From the NCBI GenBank assembly GCA_947479815.1, contig CANKAT010000003.1:1-64000 (forward strand): 64,000 nucleotides of DNA, in the 5' to 3' direction. Every line of letters starts with the position of its first letter. Within the stretch, counting starts at the first letter, position 1. A model generated the notes under the pieces. That model made no database searches. It saw only the letters and a list, made by a program, of their open reading frames with translations, and was not told the DNA's origin. Source of the DNA: Sphingobacteriaceae bacterium (lineage in GTDB: Bacteria > Bacteroidota > Bacteroidia > Sphingobacteriales > Sphingobacteriaceae). Made by a program: the position numbers and the translations under genes. This document shows, in pieces, positions 43,471 through 52,687 of this stretch.

Positions 43471-44159
43471 AAAATACGAATGAGTTCGCTTAGGCAATTG
43501 ATTTGAAGTTCAACATCTACGGGTTTTTCTTTGCCTTCGGGATTAAAATAGATTGCTTTCATGCCATAATCCTGTGCGCCCCTGATATCAGCCTCTATGC
43601 TATCCCCAATCATGATACTTTCAGAAACATCAGCTTTAGCCAGGTTTAATGCATGATCGAATATAGCCCGGTCTGGCTTATTTACACCCACAACCTCCGA
43701 AATGATTACCTGTTCAAAATACACATCTAGACCGTTATTACTGATCTTCATTTCTGTTGACTCCTTAAAACCATTGGATATCACATGCAGGGTATATTTA
43801 TCTTTCAGATAGCTCAATGTTTCGTGTGCATGAGGAAATAAATTGGTTTTTGTAGGGCAAATAGTTACGTAATCGTCTTCAAACTGATGCGGAATATGAT
43901 CTGCAGAAACACCCAGATCGGTAAATGTTTTAGCAAACCTAGTTTCACGCAAAACTTGCTTACTTATTTTACCTACGTGATAATCTGCCCATAGCTGATG
44001 ATTATTCAAGGTATACCTTTCAATAAAGGTATCTGCTGAGTGCAATCCTAAATTTTTCAGCTTATAGGTATGGTAAAGTTCATGCAGCGTTTCTTCGGCA
44101 TTTTTATCGAAATCCCAAATAGTATGATCGAGGTCAAAAAACAGGTGGTTATAAAGCAT
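43467..44159 (-). CDS. YjjG-type pyrimidine 5'-nucleotidase (HAD)
   Basis: 230 residues. HAD motif I is LFFDLDHTIWDFD at residues 6-18 (nucleophile Asp and acid Asp), motif II is HVISNG near 122, and motifs III/IV are NKPDRAIFDHAL and MIGDSIEADIRGAQDYGM near 185. FDLDHT(I/L)WDFD is typical of the YjjG group that cleans non-canonical pyrimidine nucleotides. It is followed by the DinB gene in an ATGA overlap. The 5' side is the repeat-rich kilobase before uvrB. Confidence 0.88.
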   Translation of the reverse strand: MLYNHLFFDLDHTIWDFDKNAEETLHELYHTYKLKNLGLHSADTFIERYTLNNHQLWADYHVGKISKQVLRETRFAKTFTDLGVSADHIPHQFEDDYVTICPTKTNLFPHAHETLSYLKDKYTLHVISNGFKESTEMKISNNGLDVYFEQVIISEVVGVNKPDRAIFDHALNLAKADVSESIMIGDSIEADIRGAQDYGMKAIYFNPEGKEKPVDVELQINCLSELIRIL

Positions 44160-45150
44160 TGAATAAGGACTAAGGAATAATTAACACAAATTTAAGGTAA
44201 TATTAGTTTAAGAATTGATAAATGCAGAGATTTTAGAGTTTAGTGATTCAATACATTTGACGTTTTTTTATACCAATTACTGGCGCACGCGTGCCGCGTG
44301 TGCCTATTCTTAAACTAAATTATTTTCATCTGAATTGTTTTTTCAATGATTAGGTATGGACTTATTTTCACGAAGGTCCCTCACCTGCTGAAGGGCAGGT
44401 TTCGGGATGACATTTGACTTTGATTGTAATTTATTTTTTTAAATCGCTATGCAGGTGTCATGCTGAACGGAGTGAAGGAACTTTGTTGTATATACTTAAC
44501 CAAATTTCTTTAACCGTTATTCAAAGCGTCTTTGCGTCTTTGCGAGAGTCTTTTTTCTCCTATAAACAGAGCAAAATTGTACTAAGAACTACGAAGGTCC
44601 CTCACCTGCTGAAGGGCAGGTTTCGGGATGACATTGGATTTTTGATTGAAATTTATTTTTTTAAATCGCTATACAGGTGTCATGCTGAACGGAGTGAAGG
44701 AACTTTGTTGTATGAATGATAGTTTGTTTTTCCCGCTCATTGTCGCGGCTATGAGCGGAAGGAAATTTTGAATGGAAGGTAGCTAACTCCAAGCACAGGA
44801 AAACTCATATCAATCTTAAACAAATCGTCCATTCACTGAACCTCCGTTCACCTCTCTTCCGCATTGACTGGTGCGGCAATTACAGATCTAGCCAACCCAC
44901 TGACTTCCATAGCAGCAGGCGCAGCGGTGGCATTTATTCGGTGTAGTGTATTGTTTTTTTAAAGGCACTCATGGTCTCGTCGTACCGCCTCGGCATTGGT
45001 ACTTTTTTGCTACAGAAAAAGGACTAAGCCCCGCGGCTATGAGCGGAGTGAAATTATAAAATGCTTGGTGGGTACCACCAAGCACAAGGGAAATTACGTA
45101 AATCATACCGTCACCATTACACCTTTACACAATACTCAACACTTCTTTAT
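44160..45150. repeat. 1-kb intergenic region: duplicated family D repeat and family A copy
   Basis: Two direct copies of about 120 bases, 44370-44490 and 44591-44712, share ACGAAGGTCCCTCACCTGC, GAAGGGCAGGTTTCGGGATG, TTTTTTTAAATCGCTATNCAGG and GGTGTCATGCTGAACGGAG; the second lies 100 bases after the first. A further family A copy covers 44743-45085, including the hairpin with arms TGCTTGGTGG / CCACCAAGCA around GTA at 45062-45084. Open frames in the region (44414-44719, 44996-45178) lie in repeats and have no domain resemblance. Confidence 0.8.
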
Positions 45151-45158
45151 TATCTTTG
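45151..45158 (+). promoter_or_regulatory. -7 promoter element of uvrB
   Basis: TATCTTTG fits the Bacteroidota TAnnTTTG -7 consensus 9 bases before the uvrB ATG. No TTG -33 box is at the usual distance, so the leader would be only a few bases long. Confidence 0.5.
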
Positions 45159-45167
45159 TAATATCCC

Positions 45168-47198
45168 ATGGAATTTAAGCTAACATCCGAATATAAACCT
45201 ACCGGCGATCAGCCTGAAGCAATCAGGCAACTGGTGGAAGGAGTAAATAATGGAGATCATTATCAAACCTTACTGGGTGTAACTGGCTCGGGAAAGACCT
45301 TTACAATTGCCAATGTAGTACAGGAAACACAAAAACCAATGCTAGTTCTTAGTCATAATAAGACTTTAGCAGCACAGCTTTATGGTGAATTCAAACAATT
45401 CTTTCCAGATAACGCGGTCAATTACTTTGTATCCTATTACGATTATTATCAGCCTGAAGCCTATATCGCTTCATCAAATACGTATATAGAAAAGGACCTG
45501 CAGATCAATGAGGAAATAGAAAAACTCAGACTTCGAACAACCTCTGCACTGATGTCGGGACGCAGAGATATAATTGTTGTTTCATCTATTTCTTGCATCT
45601 ATGGCATGGGAAATCCGGAAGATTTTTCAAACTCGGTTTTTCGATTCGCCGTTGGCACTAAGGTTAGCAGGAATGCATTTTTACATCGCTTAGTAGAGAT
45701 ATTGTACTCCAGAACTATCACCGATTTTCGTCGTGGAACCTTTCGAGTAAAAGGAGATACCGTAGATATTTACCCGGCATATATGGATTTTGCTTATCGG
45801 GTTTCATTTTTTGGGGATGACATTGAAGAATTGAGCACCATCGATCCTGCTTCGGGCAAGACCATTGAGAAAATGTCGCATATGGCTATTTTCCCAGCTA
45901 ATTTATTTGTTACCCCTAAAGAGCGCTTTACGGAGTCTATTTGGGCAATTCAGGAGGAGCTTGAAATCCGTAAAGAACAATTTATTAATGAAAAGCGTTT
46001 CCTGGAGGCCAAACGTTTAGAGGAGCGTGTAAACTATGATCTTGAAATGATCAGAGAGCTTGGATACTGCAGCGGAATTGAGAATTATTCTCGTTTTTTT
46101 GATGGAAGAACCCCTGGGATGCGTCCGTTCTGCCTGCTAGATTACTTTCCGAAAGATTATTTAATGGTGATCGATGAAAGCCATGTAACGGTGCCCCAAA
46201 TTCGCGCAATGTATGGTGGAGATCGATCTAGGAAACTTTCTTTAGTAGATTACGGATTCCGCTTACCTGCGGCATTAGACAACCGGCCATTGAATTTCAA
46301 TGAGTTCGAGACGCTTGCACCTCAAACTATTTATGTAAGTGCTACACCAGGCGATTATGAAATGGAGCAAACTGAAGGCCTGTTTGTAGAACAGGTGATT
46401 CGACCTACAGGCCTGCTTGATCCAGTTATTGAAATTAGACCCGTGGGTAATCAGGTGGATGACCTTCTGGATGAAATTGATAAAACGGTTAAATTAGGAG
46501 ACAGGATTTTGGTTACTACGTTAACCAAACGTATGTCTGAGGAACTGACCAAATACATGAACCGCCTCGGAATCAAAGTGCGATACATCCACTCTGAGGT
46601 AAAAACACTAGAAAGAGTTGAAATTTTAAGAGACCTGAGACTAGGTGTTTTCGATGTTTTAATTGGCATAAACCTGCTTCGTGAGGGTCTAGACTTGCCA
46701 GAGGTTTCATTGGTAGCCATCTTGGATGCCGATAAGGAAGGATTTCTTCGTTCAGAACGTTCCTTGATTCAAACTATTGGCAGAGCAGCAAGAAATGACC
46801 GCGGACGGGTAATTATGTATGCCGATAAGATCACTGCCAGTATGCGTGTAACTATTGACGAAACTAATCGCAGAAGAGAAAAACAGGTTGCCTATAATAC
46901 TAAGCATGGAATAACGCCTCGCACCATTGGGAAGTCGCGCGAAGCCATCATTGAGCAAACCTCTGTCATGGATTTCAAGGGTGGCGTTCAAAAAGCATAT
47001 GTAGAAAAAGAAATGACCGACAATCTTGCTTCAGATCCGATTGTTCAATACATGACCCAACAAGAACTTCAAAAATCAATTGAAAAAACTAAAAAAGACA
47101 TGGTTTTGGCAGCTAAAGAGATGGACTTTTTGATGGCAGCAAAATTAAGAGATGAAATGTATGCTCTTGAAAGAATCATGGAGGAACGGTTTTCCTGA
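45168..47198 (+). CDS. uvrB: UvrABC excinuclease subunit B
   Basis: 676 residues, the usual length. Walker A is GVTGSGKTF near residue 38; the beta-hairpin that holds damaged DNA is YYDYYQPEAYIASSNTYIEKD near 90-112; LDYFPKDYLMVIDESHV is motif II near 330; the helicase C-terminal part has IGINLLREGLDLPEVSLVAILDADKEGFLRSERSLIQTIGRAARN near 500-550; and the UvrC-binding UVR motif (MDFLMAAKLRDEMYALE) ends the protein. It verifies DNA damage and positions UvrC in nucleotide excision repair. It is monocistronic or leads a short run with ywbE. Confidence 0.97.
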   Translation: MEFKLTSEYKPTGDQPEAIRQLVEGVNNGDHYQTLLGVTGSGKTFTIANVVQETQKPMLVLSHNKTLAAQLYGEFKQFFPDNAVNYFVSYYDYYQPEAYIASSNTYIEKDLQINEEIEKLRLRTTSALMSGRRDIIVVSSISCIYGMGNPEDFSNSVFRFAVGTKVSRNAFLHRLVEILYSRTITDFRRGTFRVKGDTVDIYPAYMDFAYRVSFFGDDIEELSTIDPASGKTIEKMSHMAIFPANLFVTPKERFTESIWAIQEELEIRKEQFINEKRFLEAKRLEERVNYDLEMIRELGYCSGIENYSRFFDGRTPGMRPFCLLDYFPKDYLMVIDESHVTVPQIRAMYGGDRSRKLSLVDYGFRLPAALDNRPLNFNEFETLAPQTIYVSATPGDYEMEQTEGLFVEQVIRPTGLLDPVIEIRPVGNQVDDLLDEIDKTVKLGDRILVTTLTKRMSEELTKYMNRLGIKVRYIHSEVKTLERVEILRDLRLGVFDVLIGINLLREGLDLPEVSLVAILDADKEGFLRSERSLIQTIGRAARNDRGRVIMYADKITASMRVTIDETNRRREKQVAYNTKHGITPRTIGKSREAIIEQTSVMDFKGGVQKAYVEKEMTDNLASDPIVQYMTQQELQKSIEKTKKDMVLAAKEMDFLMAAKLRDEMYALERIMEERFS

Positions 47199-47259
47199 TG
47201 TCTGATTGAGATGCTAAGGCATTTTAATAATTATCTTATCAGCAACTATTGAACAAACA

Positions 47260-47457
47260 ATGAACGGCCAATACAGAAAAGACATCTATCCCGGACTTGA
47301 GGTAGACATTATTCTCAAAAAAGATCAGCGAAGTGGTGCCCGAACTAGAGGAATTGTGCAAGCAATACTGACCAGTTCGGCCTTTCATTCCCGTGGGATA
47401 AAGGTAAGGCTTGAGGATGGGCAGGTAGGTCGGGTCGCCGGATCAAGTCCGGTGTGA
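47260..47457 (+). CDS. ywbE: YwbE family protein
   Basis: 65 residues: MNGQYRKDIYPGLEVDIILKKDQRSGARTRGIVQ then LTSSAFHSRGIKVRLEDGQVGRV, the complete YwbE (DUF2196) pattern, a small beta-rich protein of unknown role found in Firmicutes and Bacteroidota. It starts 61 bases after uvrB on the same strand. The family name is descriptive and no biochemical function is established. Confidence 0.88.
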   Translation: MNGQYRKDIYPGLEVDIILKKDQRSGARTRGIVQAILTSSAFHSRGIKVRLEDGQVGRVAGSSPV

Positions 47458-47543
47458 CGCTTAGGCGATTCGAAAGAATAATTAAATTCGTAACTCGAGT
47501 GTAACATTTAATTTGCGTCGATGGTATTCAAAAATTTATCTCT

Positions 47544-47551
47544 TATCTTTG
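47544..47551 (+). promoter_or_regulatory. -7 promoter element of the DUF4834 gene
   Basis: TATCTTTG, identical to the box before uvrB, lies 19 bases upstream of the next ATG (47571). No matching -33 TTG at usual spacing. Confidence 0.5.
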
Positions 47552-47570
47552 AGTATCAGAATTTATTCTC

Positions 47571-47822
47571 ATGGGACTATTAAAATTTTTATTCATTACC
47601 ATTTGTATTTTATGGTTGATCAAAATGATTGGCCGCATGCTTTTACCTGTCGTATTTCAAAAAATGATGACAAAAGCACAAAATCAGGCTAATCAGAGAT
47701 ATCAGCAACAACACCCTGAACCGGATGGCCGTATCCGTGTTGACTATATGCCGCCTAAAGACAAACATCCGGGTGACGATGCCGGTGATTTTGTTGAGTA
47801 TGAGGAAATAAAAACTCCTTAA
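47571..47822 (+). CDS. DUF4834 small membrane protein
   Basis: 83 residues. One membrane helix near the N-terminus (MGLLKFLFITICILWLIKMI) is followed by a basic amphipathic stretch (MMTKAQNQANQRYQQQHPEPDGRIRVDYMPPKD) and an acidic tail (DDAGDFVEYEEI). This matches DUF4834 of Bacteroidota, commonly encoded next to yfhO-like genes. Likely inner-membrane, cytoplasmic tail; function unknown. It is separated from the YfhO gene by a promoter. Confidence 0.82.
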   Translation: MGLLKFLFITICILWLIKMIGRMLLPVVFQKMMTKAQNQANQRYQQQHPEPDGRIRVDYMPPKDKHPGDDAGDFVEYEEIKTP

Positions 47823-47942
47823 TTTCAAATTAATCTCTTTTTTATTTAAATCTCAATGCGCTCATATGGCTCATTATGGGCTATAATTGAAAGAAATTAT
47901 ACATTTCTAAAGATTTATTTTAATAAAGCGCAATAACAAGCC

Positions 47943-47971
47943 TTGCAGGTTTAAGCTTTTTTCTATTTTTG
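47943..47971 (+). promoter_or_regulatory. Bacteroidota-type promoter of the YfhO-family gene
   Basis: TTG (47943-47945), an 18-base spacer, then TATTTTTG (47964-47971), matching the TTG-N17/23-TAnnTTTG model. The start codon follows 22 bases later. This is the best promoter match in the window. Confidence 0.6.
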
Positions 47972-47993
47972 ACATTCAACTAATTTAAGCAGA

Positions 47994-50474
47994 ATGAATA
48001 ACTGGTTTAAACGCAATGGTATACATCTGGCCATCATAGGAATATTTATCGCCTTATGTTTTGTGTATTTTAGTCCGGCATTACAAGGTAAAGCCTTGTA
48101 TCAGAGCGATGTTCTCATGGCTCAGGGCATGCAAAAAGAAATCATGGATTTCAAGGCAAAAGACGGAAAGGGTCCATTATGGACAAATTCTATGTTTGGG
48201 GGCATGCCGGCTTTCCAAATCTGGGTTCAGTATCCAAATAACGTAACAACTTATGTTATTTCCTTCTTTAAAACCGTATTCCCAAATCCAATCGACACTG
48301 TTTTATTGTACCTTTTGGGTGCTTATCTTTTATTCTGTGTATTAAGAATCAACCCATGGTTGGCGGCGGCAGGTGCTATAGCATTCGCCTTTTCATCCTA
48401 TAACTTTCAGATCATTGATGCTGGGCACAGCAATAAAGCGATGGCCATTGCATTTTTCCCACCAATCTTGGCAGGCATCATTTTGACATTCAGGAGGCAA
48501 TATATTTTAGGTGCAGTTTTAACTGCCCTGTTTCTAGCCATAGAGATCAGAACGAATCATATCCAGATGACTTATTATCTGTTTATAGCATTACTTATTT
48601 ATGTTGGAATTGAATTATACCACGCTATTAAGAGCAAATCAAGCAAAGATTTTATTCAATCATTTGCTTATCTAGCGGCGGCTTCAGTTCTTGCCATTGC
48701 AGTAAATGCAGGTATGCTATGGACTACCTATGAATACAGTACAGAAACCATTCGTGGAAAATCTAATTTAACAACTGATAAGTCTACACCGAACAACGGA
48801 CTAGACAAAGAGTACGCTTATCAATGGAGCCAGGGTGTGGGTGAAAGTCTTACCTTCTTAGTTCCAAATGCGTACGGTGGAGGCTCAGGTCCGAATCTAG
48901 ACGAAAAATCGGAAGTAGCCAAAGCACTGACCGCCAAAGGAATCCCGGCTGAACAACTCTTACCTGCCATGCAACAATTGTCACAAGTAGGATTATCAAC
49001 CTATTGGGGGGATAAACAATTCACTTCAGGGCCATGGTATTTTGGATCAATCATTTGCTTCCTATTCATTCTAGGACTTTTCATCGTCAAAAACAGAATT
49101 AAGTGGTGGATATTGAGTGCCAGTATACTTTGTCTTCTACTTTCTTTTGGAAGGCATTTACCATTCCTTTCAGATCTGTTCTTCAACTATTTCCCACTTT
49201 ACAATAAGTTCAGAGCGGTTGAATCAATCCTGGTCATCGTAGGATTTTTAATTCCGGTTTTGGCAATTCTTGCAGTAAAAGAAGTTGCTTCACAAACTGA
49301 AGAGCCTAAAAAACTTCTAAAAAATCTGTTGTATAGTTTATACATCACTGGTGGACTTTTAATCCTATTGATTGTATTACCAACTGCATTTTTGAGTTTT
49401 AAAACTCAAAATCACGGACTATTCATCGAGCAATTAACTCAGATTACTAATGGCGATAAAGGCTTCGCCGATTCCATTGCAAATGCATTAGTTGATGACA
49501 GGATAAGTCTGGCAAGAATGGATGCACTGCGTTCTCTGCTATTCGTGTTGATTGGCGCAGGATTAGTTTGGGCGCTTATCAGAAAAAAGATGAACACCCA
49601 GTTTGTCTTCATCGCATTAGCAGTGGTAATTCTTGTTGATCTTTGGAGCATTGACAGACGTTACCTGAATAATGAAAAATTTGTTGAAAAAAATGTGCTG
49701 AATCAGCAATTTCAACCTAGAGATGTGGATCAACTGATCATGCGTGATCAATCGTATTATAGAGTGTTGGATCTAAGCCAGGGCAATCCTTTTTCAAATT
49801 CAGTACCTTCTTACTTTCATAAAAGTTTGGGAGGATATCATGCCGCTAAACTTAAACGTTATCAGGAAGTATTAGATAAACAGTTCAATGGAGCAATCAA
49901 TGAAGATGTGCTTGACATGCTGAATACTAAATACTTGATCACTGCCGACCAGAATGGACAAAAAGAAACGATGAAAAACCGCTCAACAGCAGCGGGTCAT
50001 GCATGGTTTGTTCAAAAGATAGAGTATGTAAAAAATGCAGATGAGGAAATGATGGCGATCAGCAGTTTTGATCCTAAAAATGTAATGGTAGTTGATCAAA
50101 AATTTAAATCGCTAATTGATGTAAATAAGGTTGGTTATGATGGCAATGGTTTCATCAGACTTACTAATTATCATCCTGACCACCTGACGTATGAGTATTC
50201 ATCAGGCCGTGATGCCTTAGCTGTATTCTCTGAAATGTGGTATGAAAAAGGCTGGAACGCATACGTTGATGGTGGAAAAATACCTTACTTCAGAGCAGAT
50301 TATATATTACGTGCGGCACAATTACCAGGAGGGAATCATAAGCTGGAATTCAAGTTTGAACCTACCTCATACTATACTGGCGAAACTATTTCACTGATAG
50401 CATCCATTCTTTTATTGCTTTCTTTAGGATATGCGATATTTCTTGAGGTTAAAAGAAAAGAAATTAAGGCCTAA
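47994..50474 (+). CDS. YfhO-family multi-pass membrane glycosyltransferase-like protein
   Basis: 826 residues with about 12 membrane helices. The N-terminal part (HLAIIGIFIALCFVYFSPALQGKALYQSDVL, then MFGGMPAFQIWVQYPNN and AFAFSSYNFQIIDAGHSNKAMAIAFFPPILAG) follows the YfhO pattern, a GT-C-like arrangement. The C-terminal 250 residues are mostly periplasmic (YFHKSLGGYHAAKLKRYQEVLDKQF, FSEMWYEKGWNAYVDG). Bacillus YfhO proteins add sugars to teichoic acids; the counterpart here may glycosylate a surface polymer or lipid. Single gene with its own promoter. Confidence 0.85.
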   Translation: MNNWFKRNGIHLAIIGIFIALCFVYFSPALQGKALYQSDVLMAQGMQKEIMDFKAKDGKGPLWTNSMFGGMPAFQIWVQYPNNVTTYVISFFKTVFPNPIDTVLLYLLGAYLLFCVLRINPWLAAAGAIAFAFSSYNFQIIDAGHSNKAMAIAFFPPILAGIILTFRRQYILGAVLTALFLAIEIRTNHIQMTYYLFIALLIYVGIELYHAIKSKSSKDFIQSFAYLAAASVLAIAVNAGMLWTTYEYSTETIRGKSNLTTDKSTPNNGLDKEYAYQWSQGVGESLTFLVPNAYGGGSGPNLDEKSEVAKALTAKGIPAEQLLPAMQQLSQVGLSTYWGDKQFTSGPWYFGSIICFLFILGLFIVKNRIKWWILSASILCLLLSFGRHLPFLSDLFFNYFPLYNKFRAVESILVIVGFLIPVLAILAVKEVASQTEEPKKLLKNLLYSLYITGGLLILLIVLPTAFLSFKTQNHGLFIEQLTQITNGDKGFADSIANALVDDRISLARMDALRSLLFVLIGAGLVWALIRKKMNTQFVFIALAVVILVDLWSIDRRYLNNEKFVEKNVLNQQFQPRDVDQLIMRDQSYYRVLDLSQGNPFSNSVPSYFHKSLGGYHAAKLKRYQEVLDKQFNGAINEDVLDMLNTKYLITADQNGQKETMKNRSTAAGHAWFVQKIEYVKNADEEMMAISSFDPKNVMVVDQKFKSLIDVNKVGYDGNGFIRLTNYHPDHLTYEYSSGRDALAVFSEMWYEKGWNAYVDGGKIPYFRADYILRAAQLPGGNHKLEFKFEPTSYYTGETISLIASILLLLSLGYAIFLEVKRKEIKA

Positions 50475-50673
50475 AAATAAGTGTGACTGACGAAATCAAT
50501 TTTCCGCTCGGTCAGGTGATTTCGTAAGTCGTAGGTTTCAGACCCGATAGCTATCGGGTTACGAATTTACATAGGCATCATGAAAGGCAAATTCGTCAGT
50601 CGCTTTGTTGAAAAGTGACTGACGAAATCAATTTTCCGCTCGGTCAGGTGATTTCGTAAGACGCTGTTGATTA
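50475..50673. repeat. Family E hairpins and an 18-bp palindrome between convergent genes
   Basis: Two 46-base copies of GACTGACGAAATCA ... TGATTTCGTAAG(T/A)C, at 50485-50530 and 50617-50662, each with 14-base arms broken by one mismatch, flank the palindrome ACCCGATAGCTATCGGGT at 50542-50559. AATTCGTCAGTCGC (50590) is the complement of the arm. The same composite occurs at 29550-29711. It may act as a bidirectional terminator of the converging genes. Confidence 0.75.
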
Positions 50674-51426
50674 TCAATCATTCGTCTTTCTATGCTTCAG
50701 GTAATAGAAGCCAAGCTTTCCGGCAATCAGCACATGATTAAAAATAGTAGGTATCAGGCCATAATGCTTTGAAAAAATATCAAATCGCTCTGCAAGGCTT
50801 TGGCGATGCTTTTTCTTTGACATACCTCCCACCAAATATTTAGCTACATACCTTCTTACATTCACGATATTTTTTGCCTTTTTAGCCGCCTTGATGATCC
50901 AGTCGATATCAGAACTTAACTGATAATTTAGGTCATAAGGTTCAGTGAGTGCTCTACGGATATAAATTGCTTGGTGACTGATACTCATTCCAAACTTAAA
51001 ATCCCTCCAGGTAAAATGCTCAGGTGCACGATGTCGTCTTTGCCCCAAACTAGTCCAATTTTCATCAAACATCTCGGTCTCACCATAGTAAATATCCGCA
51101 TCAGCTTGAGTGGCAAAAATCTTTTCTACGGTATCTGAAGAATAGATCTCATCACCCGAATTCATAAACAGAACATAATCGCCTGTGGCCATTGAAAGAC
51201 CTTTATTCATCGCATCGTAAATACCTTTATCCCTTTCGGATACCAATTTGCCTATCCGGCCTTCATATTGCTTTAAAATTTCTAAAGTTCCATCGTTTGA
51301 AGCACCGTCAATAAGCAGGTATTCAATGTTTGTATAGCTTTGATTCAATACCGAAAGCACCGTACGTTCAATGTCATGAACATTATTATAAACAATGGTA
51401 ATAACAGTTAATTTAGGCTGGAACAT
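50674..51426 (-). CDS. Family 2 glycosyltransferase
   Basis: 250 residues, GT-A. It starts LTVITIVYNNVHDIERTVLSVLNQSYTNIEYLLIDGASNDGTLEIL, with DxD replaced by the common variant FMNSGDEIY near 92 and the donor loop SERDKGIYDAMNKGLSMATGDYVLF near 65-90. The WcaA/EpsE-like pattern DKGIYDAMNKG is typical of cytoplasmic glycosyltransferases that extend lipid-linked glycans. It overlaps the upstream GT4 gene by 14 bases. Confidence 0.9.
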   Translation of the reverse strand: MFQPKLTVITIVYNNVHDIERTVLSVLNQSYTNIEYLLIDGASNDGTLEILKQYEGRIGKLVSERDKGIYDAMNKGLSMATGDYVLFMNSGDEIYSSDTVEKIFATQADADIYYGETEMFDENWTSLGQRRHRAPEHFTWRDFKFGMSISHQAIYIRRALTEPYDLNYQLSSDIDWIIKAAKKAKNIVNVRRYVAKYLVGGMSKKKHRQSLAERFDIFSKHYGLIPTIFNHVLIAGKLGFYYLKHRKTND

Positions 51427-52687
51427 GGTTATCTAACAAAGATTTATACAATTCAATATGCTGCCCCGCAATGCTACCTTCCGAGAAATAATCTTCTACA
51501 GTTTGACGAGCATTGAAATTTAATTCTGCCTTATCTGGATAATTATAAATCCAAGCAATACCAGTTGCAAGATCAGCAGAGGATCTATATTCAGCCAGAT
51601 ATCCATTGTATTTATGCTTGACCATATCGGGAATGCCTCCTGTTGTGAAGGCAGCAATTGGGGTTCCACAGGCAAGACTCTCCATCACTGTATTGGGTAG
51701 GTTATCTTCTAATGAAGGTGCCAAAAATACGTCGGCTGCACTGTAACAAAGTGCTAGTTTTTCATCATCAGAGATAGTTCCTAGGAAAGTAGTAGGTATT
51801 GAGAACTCAGGAACATTCTTTTCATCTCTGTTGCCAAATACTAGTAACTCAACTGAATCAGGCGATACCTGATGATTGTTGATAAAAAGGTTAATGGCTT
51901 CAATTAGATAAGGTGTTCCTTTATGCAGATCCTTTCGAGAAGGCATAAAGCCACTCATCAAAATAAATTTTCCGGGATCTAAGCCCAATTTTGCTCTGGC
52001 CTCTAACTTAGCTGTTGGTTTAAATACATTCGTATCTACTGTATTGGGGATGTTTATGACATAAGCCGAGCCAAAAATGCTGCTCTTTTTAACAGATTCA
52101 GCCATCCATCTACTAGGTGCAATGATTGTTAGATCCAGTTTGCTATAGGCATTTTCCTTCTTTTTCCAGATCTGGCGTGAGCTATCATCTGGCCCATGAT
52201 ATTTCAAAACGGGACAATTACCGCATTCCTTCAAAAAATGATCGCAATCGTAACGCACATGGCATCCACCTGTAAAGGCATTGCTATCATGAAAAGTCCA
52301 AACTATAGGCTTATTCAAATCGGATAGCTTAGCAATGTCCTGTGGCCTTAAAAAAGCATGATTGATCCAATGAAGGTGAATGATATCAGCAGATTTTACT
52401 AATTGATGTCCTGAAATATCCTTACCCCAAACCGGGAATGAGAATGGAATCGGTACATTTTTGGTAAATAATTTTGCGGTAATACGCTCCAGCATTATTC
52501 CAAAAGCAGCAAAAAATTTAGAAAAAAAGCTTTTTGACAAATTCTGGACTTCAGGATTAGCTCTAAAAAGAAAATTTACAGCAAGCTCCGAATCAAGCCC
52601 CTTAGCTTTAAGAGCTTTATTTAGACGCATACAGGCCCTGCCTGCACCCCCATTTCCGGCATACGTATTGAGATGGACAATTTTCAC
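51413..52687 (-). CDS. Family 4 glycosyltransferase
   Basis: 424 residues from GTG 52687 (VKIVHLNTYAGNGGAGRACMRLNKAL); a TTG five codons upstream also exists, but a KIVHLNTY start fits the family. The GT-B fold has a C-terminal half with LMSGFMPSRKDLHKGTPYLIEAI near 245, AADVFLAPSLEDNLPNTVMESLACGTPIAAFTTGGIPDM near 315-355, including the Glu pair that binds the nucleotide. It carries four Cys in the acceptor half (GGCHVRYDCDHFLKECGNCP), which in this subfamily may bind metal. It precedes the GT2 gene in a two-gene operon. Confidence 0.88.
   Translation of the reverse strand: MKIVHLNTYAGNGGAGRACMRLNKALKAKGLDSELAVNFLFRANPEVQNLSKSFFSKFFAAFGIMLERITAKLFTKNVPIPFSFPVWGKDISGHQLVKSADIIHLHWINHAFLRPQDIAKLSDLNKPIVWTFHDSNAFTGGCHVRYDCDHFLKECGNCPVLKYHGPDDSSRQIWKKKENAYSKLDLTIIAPSRWMAESVKKSSIFGSAYVINIPNTVDTNVFKPTAKLEARAKLGLDPGKFILMSGFMPSRKDLHKGTPYLIEAINLFINNHQVSPDSVELLVFGNRDEKNVPEFSIPTTFLGTISDDEKLALCYSAADVFLAPSLEDNLPNTVMESLACGTPIAAFTTGGIPDMVKHKYNGYLAEYRSSADLATGIAWIYNYPDKAELNFNARQTVEDYFSEGSIAGQHIELYKSLLDNHVPA

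Noticed and set aside
44414-44719. 101-codon open frame on the plus strand
   Set aside because: It spans both direct family D repeats and so encodes the same peptide twice; there is no sign of selection as protein.
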